Below, in pieces: positions 10,101-17,356 of a stretch of 64,000 nt of DNA. How positions within the stretch are numbered: position 1 is the first letter of the stretch; the number at the start of each line of letters is the position of its first letter. Made by a program: the position numbers and the translations under genes. The stretch is from contig NZ_JOIZ01000002.1 in the NCBI RefSeq assembly GCF_000721605.1, positions 301,425 to 365,424 of the forward strand, given 5' to 3'. Under the pieces are notes generated by a model. It did not search any database and was not told where the DNA came from. It saw only the letters and a program-made list of their open reading frames with translations. Origin of the DNA: Streptomyces sp. NRRL S-37 (lineage in GTDB: Bacteria > Actinomycetota > Actinomycetes > Streptomycetales > Streptomycetaceae).

Positions 10101-11835
10101 CGGCGGGAACGGCCACCTCGGCCGACACCGCCGACACCGCCGGCGCTGCCGGTCCGGCGGCCGGCACGGACCCCGCCCCGTTCCCGATCGGCACCTCGAG
10201 GACGAACGCGCTGCCGCTCATCCCGGGCACCTCGTGCGTCTGCAGCACACCGCCGTGCGCCCGGACGATCCCGCGCACGATCGGCTCGTGCACCGGGTCG
10301 CCGCCGCCGTACGGCCCGCGCACCTCGATGCGGACGACCTCACCGCGCTGCGCCGCCGCGACCACGACCGTGTTGTCCAGGTAACCGCCCGCCGACACAG
10401 GCGTGTTGCCGGTCGCGTCGACACCCGCGACGTCCGCGACGAGATGCGCGAGGGCGGTCGCGAGCAGCCGCGGGTCGACCTCGGCCTCGATGGGCGGCGC
10501 GTGCACCGCGAACTGCACCCGCCCGGGCCCGATGAGCTCCACGGCCCCGTCGACCCCGGCGGCGACGACGGCGTCGAGCATCACCTTCGTACGGGCGATC
10601 TGCTCACCACCGGCGTCGAGCCGCTGGTAGCCGAGGACGTTGTCGATGAGGGTGGTGATCCGGGCGTAGCCGGCCGACAGGTGGTGGAGCACCTGGTTGG
10701 CCTCGGGCCACAGCTGACCGGCGTCGTCGGAGGCCAGCGCGGACAGCTCCCGGCGCAGCTCCTCCAGCGGGCCCCGCAGGGACCGCCCCAGCAGGGTGAG
10801 CAACTGGTCGTGACGCGCGGCGAGGGCCTCGTAGCGGTCCTTCTCCCGCTCGCCGAGCGCGGCGTACCGCTCCTCGTTCGCGGCGAGTTCCTCCGCGTGC
10901 TGCTCGCGCAGCTTCTCCAGCTCGGTGACGTGGCCCTGGCGCAGGGCGGTGAGCTCGGAGCCGTGCTCCTCGGCGAGCCGCTCCAGCTCCTCGGCGTGCT
11001 CCCGCTCGGCCTGCTCCTTCTCCTCGGCGAGCGCGTCGTAGGGGCGGCGGTCGAGGAACGTCATGACGGCACCGACGAGCTGGTCGCCGTCGCGCACCGG
11101 CGCGGTCGTCAGGTCGACCGGCAGCTTGTCGCCGTTCTTGGCGTACAGCACCTGACCGCGCACCCGGTGCTTGCGCCCGGAGCGCAGGGTGTCGGCGAGC
11201 GGGGACTCGTCGTACGGGAAGGGGGAGCCGTCGGCACGCGAGTGGAGGACGAGCGTGTGCAGCTCGCGCCCGCCGAGTTCACCGGCCCGGTAGCCCAGTA
11301 TCTGGGCGGCGGCCGGGTTGACGAGGACGATCCGCCCGTCGGTGTCGGTCCCGACGACACCCTCGGAGGCGGCCCGCAGGATCATCTCGGTCTGCCGCTG
11401 CGAACGCGCCAGCTCGGCCTCGGTGTCGACGGTGCCGGAGAGGTCGCGGACGACGAGCATCAGCAGCTCGTCGCCGGTGTAGCCGGAATTGTCGTACGCC
11501 TGCTGGCCGTTCTCCAGATTCGCACTGGTGACCTCGACCGGGAACTCGGTCCCGTCGGTCCGCCGGGCGACCATCCGCGTCGGCTTGGTCCGCGCCCGGG
11601 GATCGATGTGGTCGGGCCGCCGCATGGAGCCCGGGATGAGCTTGGAGTCGAAGTCCGGCAGCAGGTCCAGCAGCCCGCGCCCCACCAGCGCCGTGCCCGG
11701 GGTCTCGAAGGCCTCCAGGGCGATGGCGTTGGCGTTGACGATCGTCCCGTTGGCGTTGACCAGCACCAGGGCGTCCGGGAGCGCGTCCAGTATGGCTGCG
11801 AGGCGAGCAGTGCCCCGGGATGGCCTGCTGCTCAC
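7126..11835 (-). CDS. giant PAS-PAS histidine-kinase-like protein with Pro/Ala linker and two receiver-like domains
   Basis: 1569 residues, cytosolic. Order: PAS 1 (about 10-135), PAS 2 (about 150-262), Glu/Arg-rich coiled coil (265-345), a DHp-like helix pair (345-425), a poorly conserved ATPase-like region (430-555), a Pro/Ala/Gln-rich linker of roughly 700 residues, then two receiver-like domains (about 1330-1430 and 1440-1565). The H-box reads GRSLRGPLEEL, with Arg351 where the phospho-accepting His belongs, and no clear N, G1 or G2 ATP motifs follow. The last receiver keeps a candidate phospho-Asp in VVMDLM but has Glu-Glu in place of the acidic pair and lacks the usual Lys. It may act as a signalling scaffold rather than a kinase. 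Start GTG at 11835 has GGGAGGAAG eight bases upstream. Confidence 0.8.
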   Translation of the reverse strand: MSSRPSRGTARLAAILDALPDALVLVNANGTIVNANAIALEAFETPGTALVGRGLLDLLPDFDSKLIPGSMRRPDHIDPRARTKPTRMVARRTDGTEFPVEVTSANLENGQQAYDNSGYTGDELLMLVVRDLSGTVDTEAELARSQRQTEMILRAASEGVVGTDTDGRIVLVNPAAAQILGYRAGELGGRELHTLVLHSRADGSPFPYDESPLADTLRSGRKHRVRGQVLYAKNGDKLPVDLTTAPVRDGDQLVGAVMTFLDRRPYDALAEEKEQAEREHAEELERLAEEHGSELTALRQGHVTELEKLREQHAEELAANEERYAALGEREKDRYEALAARHDQLLTLLGRSLRGPLEELRRELSALASDDAGQLWPEANQVLHHLSAGYARITTLIDNVLGYQRLDAGGEQIARTKVMLDAVVAAGVDGAVELIGPGRVQFAVHAPPIEAEVDPRLLATALAHLVADVAGVDATGNTPVSAGGYLDNTVVVAAAQRGEVVRIEVRGPYGGGDPVHEPIVRGIVRAHGGVLQTHEVPGMSGSAFVLEVPIGNGAGSVPAAGPAAPAVSAVSAEVAVPAEPVPAGGGRRRARRASVDAFLESEVPGPDDGSGTDSAPTGRRRRRAAAAVDDEPAQASGGTGRRRGRPAEDAPAAVGAEVELAGAAGVSEGAVVTAAEHAAGAAASNTGLGGTVPPQGVPGPSGQRARQGSGEQHALPPALPAPSGTPQTEVAVHVPAQASEQAQAQPTGRRRRALAAATERAAAQEAAPRTVFALPPAEADQEQHTGLPAQAEAIGQADATGRIESVGAAGQARVDNGRHDAVPHDQADDHTPPQPHPTSAPTGRRRRAAAQPAGPDGAPTGAPVPAAQAATVQAPGASAPWEAAPAQGVPAAPQGTPVPPPGAPVPAQGTAVPAQGAAVPPQGTSAAPQGAPVPAQGAAVPPQGAPVAAHSAAVPPQGSAVPAPGAPVPAPGAAVPVQGAAAPAQGAPVPAQGAAVPPQGAPVPAHGAAVPPQGATPPAHGAPVPAQGAAVPPQGTPVPAHGAAVPPQGTSAAPQAASVPAQGAAVPPQGAPVAAHSTAVPPPGATPPAPGAPVPAPGAAVPPQGQAAQPLPVAQPLPAEAAPGSGAAAGGGPVPQQWPAAGDTSGAGTAVPAAAGPPQPTPAAGTPLPPEGAPARRAAQPLPAEASAPVDPNSTQGRAISVRTLGQGVPFNRQAAQVQQPLPSATPPPHQPGGSGRRRKLGTRPEPAAGGEQNARPHPPAEPVPAGAHAHAPAHSRLAPGTEGTGRSYAIGAPDANAAEGPEPLDGPGGAVEVADPPRPQPMDDELPPEPLDNPRRLLVWPAPDVTTQQALSDRGYRPVIVHSREEVDAQIAAFPAALFVDPLTGPITRTALQSLRQAAVAAEVPVLVTAGLGQASRDAAYGADPAVLLKALAPRDSDQHPPRVLLIEEHAEIALALTGTLERRGMQVARAASDADAVALAGQFRPNLVVMDLMRVHPRQAGPAGIVDWLRANGQLTRTPLVVYTAAVGQADLPRLASGETVLFLAERSTSEEVQDRLVDLLSRIGTN
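8560..9190. repeat. degenerate tandem repeats encoding AAVPPQG/APVPAQG units
   Basis: In-frame repeats of about 42 bases within the kinase-like gene encode alternating units such as QGAAVPPQGAPVPAHG, more than a dozen times. The copies differ mostly at third codon positions, and some runs are near-identical, pointing to recent unequal exchange. They form a flexible linker. Confidence 0.8.
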
Positions 11836-12129
11836 GAGACGCTTCCTCCCTGTTACCGCGACGTGCCGACCGCTCGGGCCATCTTGCCAACCTGCCCGCA
11901 GCGTGTCACGCGAGGGAGTCTAAGGGCTGGGATTGCGCTCGCGACGCCGGATGGGACGGACATCGCACGGGAAAGTGACGGCGATGTGACGCCCGGTACG
12001 TCCGGAACACGCGACTGCCTGCACCGACGCGTCCCGAACCTTCGCGGGACCTTTACGTCCCCTGTGCCCCGACTCGCCACCACGCGCCCCCTGTCCCACC
12101 CGTCACTCCCGCCGCCCCCGAGGTCTCCC

Positions 12130-12621
12130 TCACCCGCGTCCCCCGGCGCCCGCTGCGGGCAGCAGCGGCACCAGCCGGTCCCAGCGGACGATCTCGCATC
12201 CGTTCGTACGGTCGTAGGCCGCGTCGACGGGGCGGCCGGCCCAGGTGCCGGTGACGCGGGCGGTGGCGGGCCCGCCGTACTGCAGGGTGCAGACGGTGTC
12301 CCGCGGCACCGGGGCGAAGGCGTCCCGCCCCCACCGCGTGTTCCGCTCGACGGCCGCGCAGGCCCCGGCGGGGTCGGGATGGTCGCCGCCACCGGGCCGG
12401 CACCGCACCTCGTACGTCCCGTCCGCCCCGCCGCCCGCGTCGCGCACGGTGACGGTGAGGCGGTCACCGCGCGGGGGAGCGCCCTGCGCGTACGCCGCCG
12501 GGGGCGCGGTGGACAGCGAGGTGAGGGCCGCGACGGCGACGAGCCGCCACAGCACGGGCACGGGGCGCGCGGTGTCCGCCCGCCGGCCCCGCGACACGAC
12601 CTGAGGAATGAGCTGCGACAT
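12130..12621 (-). CDS. secreted subtilisin-inhibitor-like (SSI family) protease inhibitor
   Basis: 163 residues with an N-terminal export signal (hydrophobic stretch about 22-45, cleavage likely after AYA). The mature part, about 118 residues, has the SSI fold signature: LTVTV at the start, four Cys (74, 88, 111, 142) for two disulfides and the reactive-site loop after Cys111. The segment CTLQY aligns with CPMVY of classical SSI, placing Leu113 at P1, which predicts inhibition of subtilisin- or chymotrypsin-like proteases. The SSI C-terminal region NECEMN is represented by TNGCEIV. Upstream in-frame starts exist to 12771, but ATG 12621 gives a normal signal peptide. It is an extracellular regulator of Streptomyces proteases by family knowledge. 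Confidence 0.82.
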   Translation of the reverse strand: MSQLIPQVVSRGRRADTARPVPVLWRLVAVAALTSLSTAPPAAYAQGAPPRGDRLTVTVRDAGGGADGTYEVRCRPGGGDHPDPAGACAAVERNTRWGRDAFAPVPRDTVCTLQYGGPATARVTGTWAGRPVDAAYDRTNGCEIVRWDRLVPLLPAAGAGGRG

Positions 12622-12801
12622 GGCCTGATCAACGCGCCACCGCGCGGGACGTCGCGCCACACCGACGCGAGGGCGGAAGTGCTTTGCCCTGCGGGCTCCC
12701 CGCCTAGTACCGTGGGTGGCGATTGGTGACAGCCCACGCGGGTGTGTCATCATCGGCACGCACCGATCCACTCGCGCTCACGCGCGGAGGGCTCTGTGCA
12801 T

Positions 12802-12892
12802 GGAGGCGTCGCCTAGTCCGGTCTATGGCGCCGCACTGCTAATGCGGTTTGGGTCTTAAAGCCCATCGAGGGTTCAAATCCCTCCGCCTCCG
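12802..12892 (+). tRNA. tRNA-Ser (anticodon GCT)
   Basis: The acceptor arms GGAGGCG and CGCCTCC pair, the anticodon loop is CTGCTAA (anticodon GCT), the T loop is GGTTCAAATCC, and there is a long variable arm as in class II tRNAs. CCA is encoded at 12893-12895. It reads AGC and AGT codons. Confidence 0.95.
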
Positions 12893-12900
12893 CCACCTCA

Positions 12901-12930
12901 CGAAGCCCCGGTCCCATGGCCGGGGCTTCG
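12901..12930 (+). terminator. terminator after tRNA-Ser(GCT)
   Basis: A stem of 11 bp (12901-12911 with 12920-12930) follows the tRNA by a few bases; it has no long T-run, as is common in Streptomyces. Confidence 0.65.
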
Positions 12931-13083
12931 TCGTTCCCGCTCCCTGGCCGATCCCGCGTTTGCGCAGGTCACAAGGGGTGAGCCAAACGGATTTCACATG
13001 ACGGCGGCAGTCATGTAATGTTCTTCCTGTCGCCGCGAGCGGGCCGAAAGGACCGGGGAGCGGCGAGAAAACTGAAAAGACAA

Positions 13084-13156
13084 GCACTCGTAGCTTAACG
13101 GATAGAGCATCTGACTACGGATCAGAAGGTTGCAGGTTCGAATCCTGCCGAGTGCA
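13084..13156 (+). tRNA. tRNA-Arg (anticodon ACG), integration target of the mobile element
   Basis: A 73-nt tRNA with acceptor arms GCACTCG/CGAGTGC, anticodon loop CTACGGA (anticodon ACG) and T arm GCAGG-TTCGAAT-CCTGC. CCA is not encoded. The sequence from the anticodon loop onward is duplicated at 23930, so the element regenerates an intact tRNA on integration. A new terminator supplied by the element follows at 13165. Confidence 0.95.
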
Positions 13157-13163
13157 CACAGGT
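13115..13163 (+). repeat. attL, 49-bp core identical to attR
   Basis: The 49 bases starting in the anticodon loop of tRNA-Arg and running seven bases past its 3' end recur without mismatch at 23930-23978. The identity stops sharply on both sides, defining the crossover core of the site-specific integration. Confidence 0.92.
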
Positions 13164-13164
13164 G

Positions 13165-13194
13165 AGAGGCCCCGGAGAGATCCGGGGCCTCTTG
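13165..13194 (+). terminator. terminator downstream of tRNA-Arg, on the element side
   Basis: The stem GAGGCCCCGG / CCGGGGCCTC with a short loop follows the restored tRNA. It belongs to the element; the original chromosomal terminator is now beyond attR at 23979-24016. Confidence 0.6.
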
Positions 13195-13206
13195 CGTTTC
13201 AGGGGC

Positions 13207-13230
13207 GTACAGCAGCGAAGTACAGCAACC
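13207..13230. repeat. 24-bp subterminal repeat, candidate integrase arm-type site (left)
   Basis: A 24-bp sequence containing two GTACAGCA units 13 bases apart; the same 24 bases occur at 23824-23847 near attR. Paired subterminal repeats inside both att sites fit arm-type binding sites for a tyrosine recombinase. Confidence 0.6.
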
Positions 13231-13238
13231 GGCTTCGA

Positions 13239-14471
13239 CTAGTCGGTGCCGCTACCACCCATCGCGTTCGACAGCTTGCCGATCGCGGCGCGCACCTCCT
13301 CCTCGCTCGCTTCGGCGTAGACCTCCATCGTCATGGCGATCTGCGAGTGCCGCAGGATGCGCTGCGCCACCTTCGGGTGGACCTTGAGAGCCACCAGGAG
13401 CGAGCTGCACGTGTGCCGGGTGTTCCGGAGTGGGATCACCCGGAGTCCGGCGCGGCGAGCGCGCAGGGCGAACATGCGGGTCATGTTGCCTGGCTCGATG
13501 GGCGTGCCGTACTTCGTGGTGAAGACCAGGTCGTGATCGTTCTGCCAGAGCTCCCCGACGGCCTTCCGGTCTCCGATCTGCTGTGCGCGACGCATCCGCA
13601 GAGCTTTGAGGCAGAGTGCCGGCAGAGGAAGGAAGTCGTCGGAGTCCTCGGTCTTGGTCTCCCGGTGCAAGATCTGACGTCCGGCGCGCTGGATCTGGTG
13701 GTCCACGTACAGCTCGCCCCGCTCGAAGTCCACGGACTTCCACGTCAGCCCCAGGACCTCACCACGACGCAGGCCGAGGCAGAGCACCAGGACCCACGCG
13801 GCGAAGAGGTGGTCATCCCGCGCGGCGGCATCGGTGAGGAACTGGCTTGCCTCCGCGACCGACCAAGGCTTGATCCGGCGACGTCGCGGCTTGGGCACCT
13901 TCACCAGCGAAGCGACGTTCTTACTGATCAGCTCCTCGGAGACCGCATGGGTCAGGGCCGCCCGCAGGGCATCACGCGCGGCCTGGACCACACGGCGGGA
14001 CGGATAGGACTCGCAGCACTCCCCGATCGCACAGCACTTCCGACGGGAAGGCTCCCGCTTCGCGTCCTTGCCCTGAGCGCAGCACTGGCAGACGGTAGCC
14101 AGCTTGGTAAGCCACTCGCGGACATCCCGGACCGTGAGCCGGTCCAGTCGCTTCGAGCCGAGGTGCGGAACGATGTAGAGCCGGGCGGAACCCTCGTACG
14201 AGACGTACGACAAGGGAGCCAGGTTCGGCTTCACGACCGAGTCGAGCCAGTACGCGAGGAAGGTGCTCACCGTCGGGTGCCGGGTGGCCACAGGCCCTCT
14301 TTTCGCCTCCGCATGGAGGTTGAGCCACTTCTCGTGAACCTCCTCCCGGGTCTTCCCATAGGCGTACTTCCGAGCCCGCTTGCCGTCCGGTTTGGTCACC
14401 CAGACGTAGGCCGCGTAACCGTTCTTGTACTGGTAGATCGAGCCTTCGCCGTTGGCGCGCTTGCCGCTCAT
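13239..14471 (-). CDS. int: tyrosine site-specific recombinase (integrase)
   Basis: 410 residues. An N-terminal AP2-like arm-binding domain (GSIYQYKNGYAAYVWVTK), a core-binding SAM-like domain with a Cys-rich insertion (CQCC...KCC...ECC at about 128-152, seen in many actinomycete integrases), and a catalytic domain. Catalytic residues: Arg in GLRRGEVLGL, Arg352 in NTRHT, His375 in LRHSQ and the nucleophile Tyr385 in MEVY. The His normally three before the second Arg is replaced by Arg (LRNTRH). It catalyses recombination between the tRNA-Arg attB and attP, and reversal with Xis. It lies 76 bp inside attL and follows xis by 50 bp, as in pSAM2. Confidence 0.93.
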   Translation of the reverse strand: MSGKRANGEGSIYQYKNGYAAYVWVTKPDGKRARKYAYGKTREEVHEKWLNLHAEAKRGPVATRHPTVSTFLAYWLDSVVKPNLAPLSYVSYEGSARLYIVPHLGSKRLDRLTVRDVREWLTKLATVCQCCAQGKDAKREPSRRKCCAIGECCESYPSRRVVQAARDALRAALTHAVSEELISKNVASLVKVPKPRRRRIKPWSVAEASQFLTDAAARDDHLFAAWVLVLCLGLRRGEVLGLTWKSVDFERGELYVDHQIQRAGRQILHRETKTEDSDDFLPLPALCLKALRMRRAQQIGDRKAVGELWQNDHDLVFTTKYGTPIEPGNMTRMFALRARRAGLRVIPLRNTRHTCSSLLVALKVHPKVAQRILRHSQIAMTMEVYAEASEEEVRAAIGKLSNAMGGSGTD

Positions 14472-14521
14472 GCCGACATCTCCTCAGCCTGAGAGGCGAC
14501 GTGCTGCACGTACTCGTCCAC

Positions 14522-14674
14522 CTAGGCCGGGAGGATGCGACGGTTACGGCCGACCTTGACGGAGCGGATCTCTCCGGTGAGGACGAGCATCTTGGTCTTG
14601 GACAGGCCAAAGCCGAGCATCTCGGCCACCTCTGCCGTGGTGTACCACTTGCGTGTGATCACAGCCGTCGTCAT
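14522..14674 (-). CDS. xis: excisionase (helix-turn-helix recombination directionality factor)
   Basis: 50 residues forming a single MerR/excisionase-type winged helix: WYTTAEVAEMLGFGLSKTKMLV is the helix-turn-helix and SVKVGRNRRILP the wing and tail. It would bend attachment-site DNA and direct the integrase towards excision. Its ATG overlaps the stop of the rep gene (ATGA), so translation is coupled with replication-initiator synthesis, which is the usual pSAM2-type arrangement. It is somewhat short but complete for the family. Confidence 0.85.
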   Translation of the reverse strand: MTTAVITRKWYTTAEVAEMLGFGLSKTKMLVLTGEIRSVKVGRNRRILPA

Positions 14675-16152
14675 GTGGCGGTTCCTTCCAGGTCGAGCAG
14701 AGCGGGTAGTTCCTCGCGGGCGGTTTCGCGGTTGTGCTGGATGTCGCGGCGGATGTTGGCGGCGAGCCAGGATTCGCCGGGGGTGTGGCCGTGGCCGGCG
14801 TAGGTCCAGTGGGCGAGGGTCAGAGTGGTTGCCTCCGTGTCGTCGAGGTCGGGCAGGCCGAGGGCGGCGCGTTGCTGGGCGGCGCGGTAGTCGGCGCGGA
14901 CCTGGCGCAGGGCGCCGAGGGTGGTGGAGTAGCTGCGGGACTTGGTGGAGAAGTGGCCGCGGAAGCCGAGCATGTGGGCCCACCGGGCCAGCAGCCGATC
15001 GCAGTAGAGCGGCTGGAGGTCGATGCACGCGGCCATCAAGCGCCGGGCGTGCTCGGGGATCTCCAGGCGGGCGAGGTCTTCACCCAGCCCGGTGCCCTGG
15101 CAGGTGGCGCAGCGGCCGAGTGCTGAGCCGGCGCGGTCGTAGCGGGGGGAACGGCCGGTGCCCCGGCAGGTACGGCAGTGCACGGGGGCGTCCGTGGCGC
15201 CGGTGGTCTCGGCCGCTTTGGTGGCGTACTTGGCGACGTAAGAGGCGACCGCCTGTTCGCTGATCTCCTCGCCGCCGCCGAAGGCCCGGATCGGCCGTAC
15301 GTCGAGCTGGGTGCCCCAGCGCAGGGTGCGGGCCGGCTGGTCCCCGGCGGCGGGGACGTCGACGCCGACGCGGGCGGCGGCGGCATGGATCGCGTCGGTG
15401 AGCAGGTCGAGGGTGGCCCACGCGGGCGGCGGACTGTCGGGCCCGTCGGGTCCGTCGAAGCGGATCACGGCATGGAAGTGCACCGCGCCGCGCTTCTGGT
15501 ACTCGGCGACCTTGCCGAAGGAGACGCGCGACTGTTCGCGGGTGTCCTTCTGCGTGAGCCCGGCCCACTTGGCGATCTCCCGGCGCAGGTAGATCGTGAA
15601 GTAGCGCCACAGCTCGGAGGCGTGGTTGTTCCACAGCACCGCGCCCTCGTAGTCGTACGCCTCCGGGTCGAGCGGGGTGCCCAGCTCGGGAGCGTCCTCG
15701 CCGTGGCGGACACCGCAGCGGCAGGGCCGGTCACCGGGCCGGTTGTGGACCGGGCCGAACGAGGGTGCGGTGAGGGTGGCGAACACCCGCGGGTGGTCCC
15801 GGATCGTCTCCGGAGTGCCCTTGGCCGGGTCGCCGATGAGGCCGGCGCGGATCAGGTGGTAGGTGTCGCCCGCGTACGTCCAGGCGCAGGAGGGGCAGCG
15901 CGAGGCGCGGCGGTTGCCGCAGGCGACGCGGAGTCGCCCGCCCGGTTCGGTGTCGGTCGAGTACGCGTGCAGCACGTGCCCGGTGACAGCGTCGCGGGTG
16001 ACGGTCGAGCCCATCAGGTGGATCGGGTCGGAGCAGCCGCCGGTACGTCGGATCTGGTCTTGGATGCGGTCGAAGCCGGTGGACCCGGCCAGCCTCAGCA
16101 CGTCGGCGAGGGTGGCCGGGTCCAGGCCCGCCATGGTGGCGGCGTCGGTCAC
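14671..16152 (-). CDS. RepSA-like rolling-circle replication initiator
   Basis: 493 residues. The family hallmarks are visible: a Cys-rich N-terminal third (CGNRRASRCPSCAWTYAGDTYHL), the EYQKRGAVHFHAVIRFDG block, in which HFH is the metal-binding motif of Rep nucleases, and a C-terminal region with SYVAKYATKAAE carrying the probable nicking Tyr, interrupted by a zinc-finger-like pair (CRTCRGTG and CATCQGTG). It would nick the double-strand origin and start replication of the excised element. Start GTG at 16152 overlaps the upstream stop (GTGA) and has GGAGG seven bases before. Long upstream extension in the same frame was discarded because it covers neighbouring genes. Confidence 0.88.
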   Translation of the reverse strand: MTDAATMAGLDPATLADVLRLAGSTGFDRIQDQIRRTGGCSDPIHLMGSTVTRDAVTGHVLHAYSTDTEPGGRLRVACGNRRASRCPSCAWTYAGDTYHLIRAGLIGDPAKGTPETIRDHPRVFATLTAPSFGPVHNRPGDRPCRCGVRHGEDAPELGTPLDPEAYDYEGAVLWNNHASELWRYFTIYLRREIAKWAGLTQKDTREQSRVSFGKVAEYQKRGAVHFHAVIRFDGPDGPDSPPPAWATLDLLTDAIHAAAARVGVDVPAAGDQPARTLRWGTQLDVRPIRAFGGGEEISEQAVASYVAKYATKAAETTGATDAPVHCRTCRGTGRSPRYDRAGSALGRCATCQGTGLGEDLARLEIPEHARRLMAACIDLQPLYCDRLLARWAHMLGFRGHFSTKSRSYSTTLGALRQVRADYRAAQQRAALGLPDLDDTEATTLTLAHWTYAGHGHTPGESWLAANIRRDIQHNRETAREELPALLDLEGTAT

Positions 16153-16328
16153 GCGTCGTCCTCCTCGGCGGCGTGGCGGTCCATCCAGTCCTCCGCACAC
16201 ACCTTGTGCACGGGCTTGCCCCGGTCGGAGCGCAGCGGGGTCGGCTTGTCGCAGAGGACGCACGGCTGGTCGCCGGTGTGGTCGAAGTGCTCGGGCGAGC
16301 GCCAGTCGAGGAGAGCCACGGCCGTCAC
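16149..16328 (-). CDS. small zinc-ribbon-like element protein, 59 residues
   Basis: Starts at GTG 16328, overlapping the stop of the upstream gene, and ends in the start of rep. Residues include CVLCDKPTPLRSDRGKPVHKVC, a Cys2-x-His-Cys pattern that can bind one zinc. Similar tiny proteins sit beside rep in AICEs. Function is unknown; a DNA- or Rep-binding accessory role is only a guess. Confidence 0.65.
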   Translation of the reverse strand: MTAVALLDWRSPEHFDHTGDQPCVLCDKPTPLRSDRGKPVHKVCAEDWMDRHAAEEDDA

Positions 16329-16519
16329 CTCCCGGCCGGCGCGTTGAACCGGCGGCGCGGCATGCGGGGGTAGACACCCCAGCCCCAGCACGCCGGACAG
16401 ATGACGGGGACGGTGACACGCTGCCCGTAGCGGTCACGGGACCCGCGGTCGATGACCACGATGGCGAAGCCGTCGCAGTGGGGGCAGACGCGGGCGGCGA
16501 AGGGGTCGTTGTGATGCAT
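16325..16519 (-). CDS. small zinc-ribbon-like element protein, 64 residues
   Basis: Two CxxC pairs, CPHC at about 12-15 and CPAC at about 41-44, make a DnaJ-like zinc ribbon; no other domain is present. ATG 16519 follows a hairpin-forming CTTTCG-GAT-CGAAAG stretch that contains a GAAAGG ribosome-binding site. It is translationally coupled to the following small gene. Proteins of this type are commonly annotated as hypothetical in AICE transfer operons. Confidence 0.65.
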   Translation of the reverse strand: MHHNDPFAARVCPHCDGFAIVVIDRGSRDRYGQRVTVPVICPACWGWGVYPRMPRRRFNAPAGR

Positions 16520-16612
16520 GATGAGGACAGCCCTTTCGGATCGAAAGATCAGGAAGTGGTGGAGCCGTCCGGGGCGGCGGACACTTGGCGGTTGAGGCCG
16601 CCCCGGAGGGCG

Positions 16613-16849
16613 TTAGCGGCGGCGGTTGCGGCGCTTGGAGTAGGCCGGCGGGATCGCGTCGTAGGAGTCGCGGCCCTGCTCGAACGAGGCGCGGTCGCTC
16701 CCGCTCAGACCGGACTCGCCGATCTGCCGGGTGATGCGTCGGACGGTCTTGCGGTCGCCATGGCGCCGGGCGATGGCGTACTCACGGCCGAGTTCGGTCA
16801 TCTCCGGGTTGGCCGGGGTGTCGTTGCTCTTGCGGCTGAAGAAGCCCAT
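16613..16849 (-). CDS. hypothetical element protein, 78 residues
   Basis: A basic, helical protein (GREYAIARRHGDRKTVRRITRQIGESG) ending in KRRNRRR, without signal peptide or membrane segment. It starts one base after the SpdD-like gene ends, so it is in the same operon. I do not recognise a defined family; charge and context suggest a nucleic-acid or transfer-complex accessory role. Confidence 0.6.
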   Translation of the reverse strand: MGFFSRKSNDTPANPEMTELGREYAIARRHGDRKTVRRITRQIGESGLSGSDRASFEQGRDSYDAIPPAYSKRRNRRR

Positions 16850-16850
16850 G

Positions 16851-17141
16851 TCAGATGCCCTTCCTGGTCTTGGAGGTGCGATTGATCGCGTAGCTGAGTC
16901 CGCCGGTGGCCGACAGAACCGCGACGGCGGCGCCGGCGATGGCCTGGACGACGAAGGCGATCACCAGCAGCACCGCGACCGACCCCGTGACGACCACGAG
17001 CGTCAGGACGATGGGCCCCCGGTAGGAGCGGGGTGCTTCCTGGACGATCACGACGCGGCGCAGGTCGGTGCCGGGCGGGATCTGCCGGTAGAGGTCGGCG
17101 GGGATGTGACCGGCGCGAAGCTGGTCTTCGGGGAGCTGCAT
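16851..17141 (-). CDS. SpdD-like small membrane protein of the transfer operon
   Basis: 96 residues: a soluble N-terminal 40 residues (QLPEDQLRAGHIPADLYRQI) and a long hydrophobic stretch at about 44-85 that can make one or two membrane helices, ending in a basic tail. Small membrane proteins of this kind (Spd) support spreading of Streptomyces plasmids through mycelial cross-walls. ATG 17141 is well placed behind GGAGG and two bases in front of the next gene. Confidence 0.7.
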   Translation of the reverse strand: MQLPEDQLRAGHIPADLYRQIPPGTDLRRVVIVQEAPRSYRGPIVLTLVVVTGSVAVLLVIAFVVQAIAGAAVAVLSATGGLSYAINRTSKTRKGI

Positions 17142-17156
17142 GGTGGTGGCCTCCTC

Positions 17157-17339
17157 TCAGGTGCAGCGGTGGGTACGGGCGGCGAGTTCGGCCGCGGAGC
17201 GGTCGCGGTGCTCGGTGGAGAAGCCGCAGTTCGGGGCGGTGCAGGCGGCGGTGTGCCGGGTCTGGCCGCGGCCGTTGTTGAACGTGCCGACCTTGACGGG
17301 GCCGATGCGGATCACGTCGTAGAAGCGGTTCGGGCGCAC
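17157..17339 (-). CDS. mobile element transfer protein (zinc-finger type), 60 residues
   Basis: The protein reads RFYDVIRIGPVKVGTF near its start and CTAPNCGFSTEH...AARTHRC at its end, the fixed Cys/His pattern of the short proteins annotated as mobile element transfer protein in AICEs. GTG 17339 has GGAGGTGA nine bases upstream, while the apparent longer reading frame to 17888 crosses the Spd gene. One zinc can be bound by the three Cys and His. Its step in transfer is not known. Confidence 0.75.
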   Translation of the reverse strand: MRPNRFYDVIRIGPVKVGTFNNGRGQTRHTAACTAPNCGFSTEHRDRSAAELAARTHRCT

Positions 17340-17356
17340 GAAGGGGTCACCTCCTT

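Noticed and set aside
7063..12729. Very long plus-strand open frame opposite the kinase-like gene and beyond
   Set aside because: A shadow frame of the GC-rich, Pro/Ala-rich kinase-like gene. It is dominated by Arg/Gly/Pro, has no ribosome-binding site or domain, and runs through the leader of the kinase and the SSI gene in the other direction.
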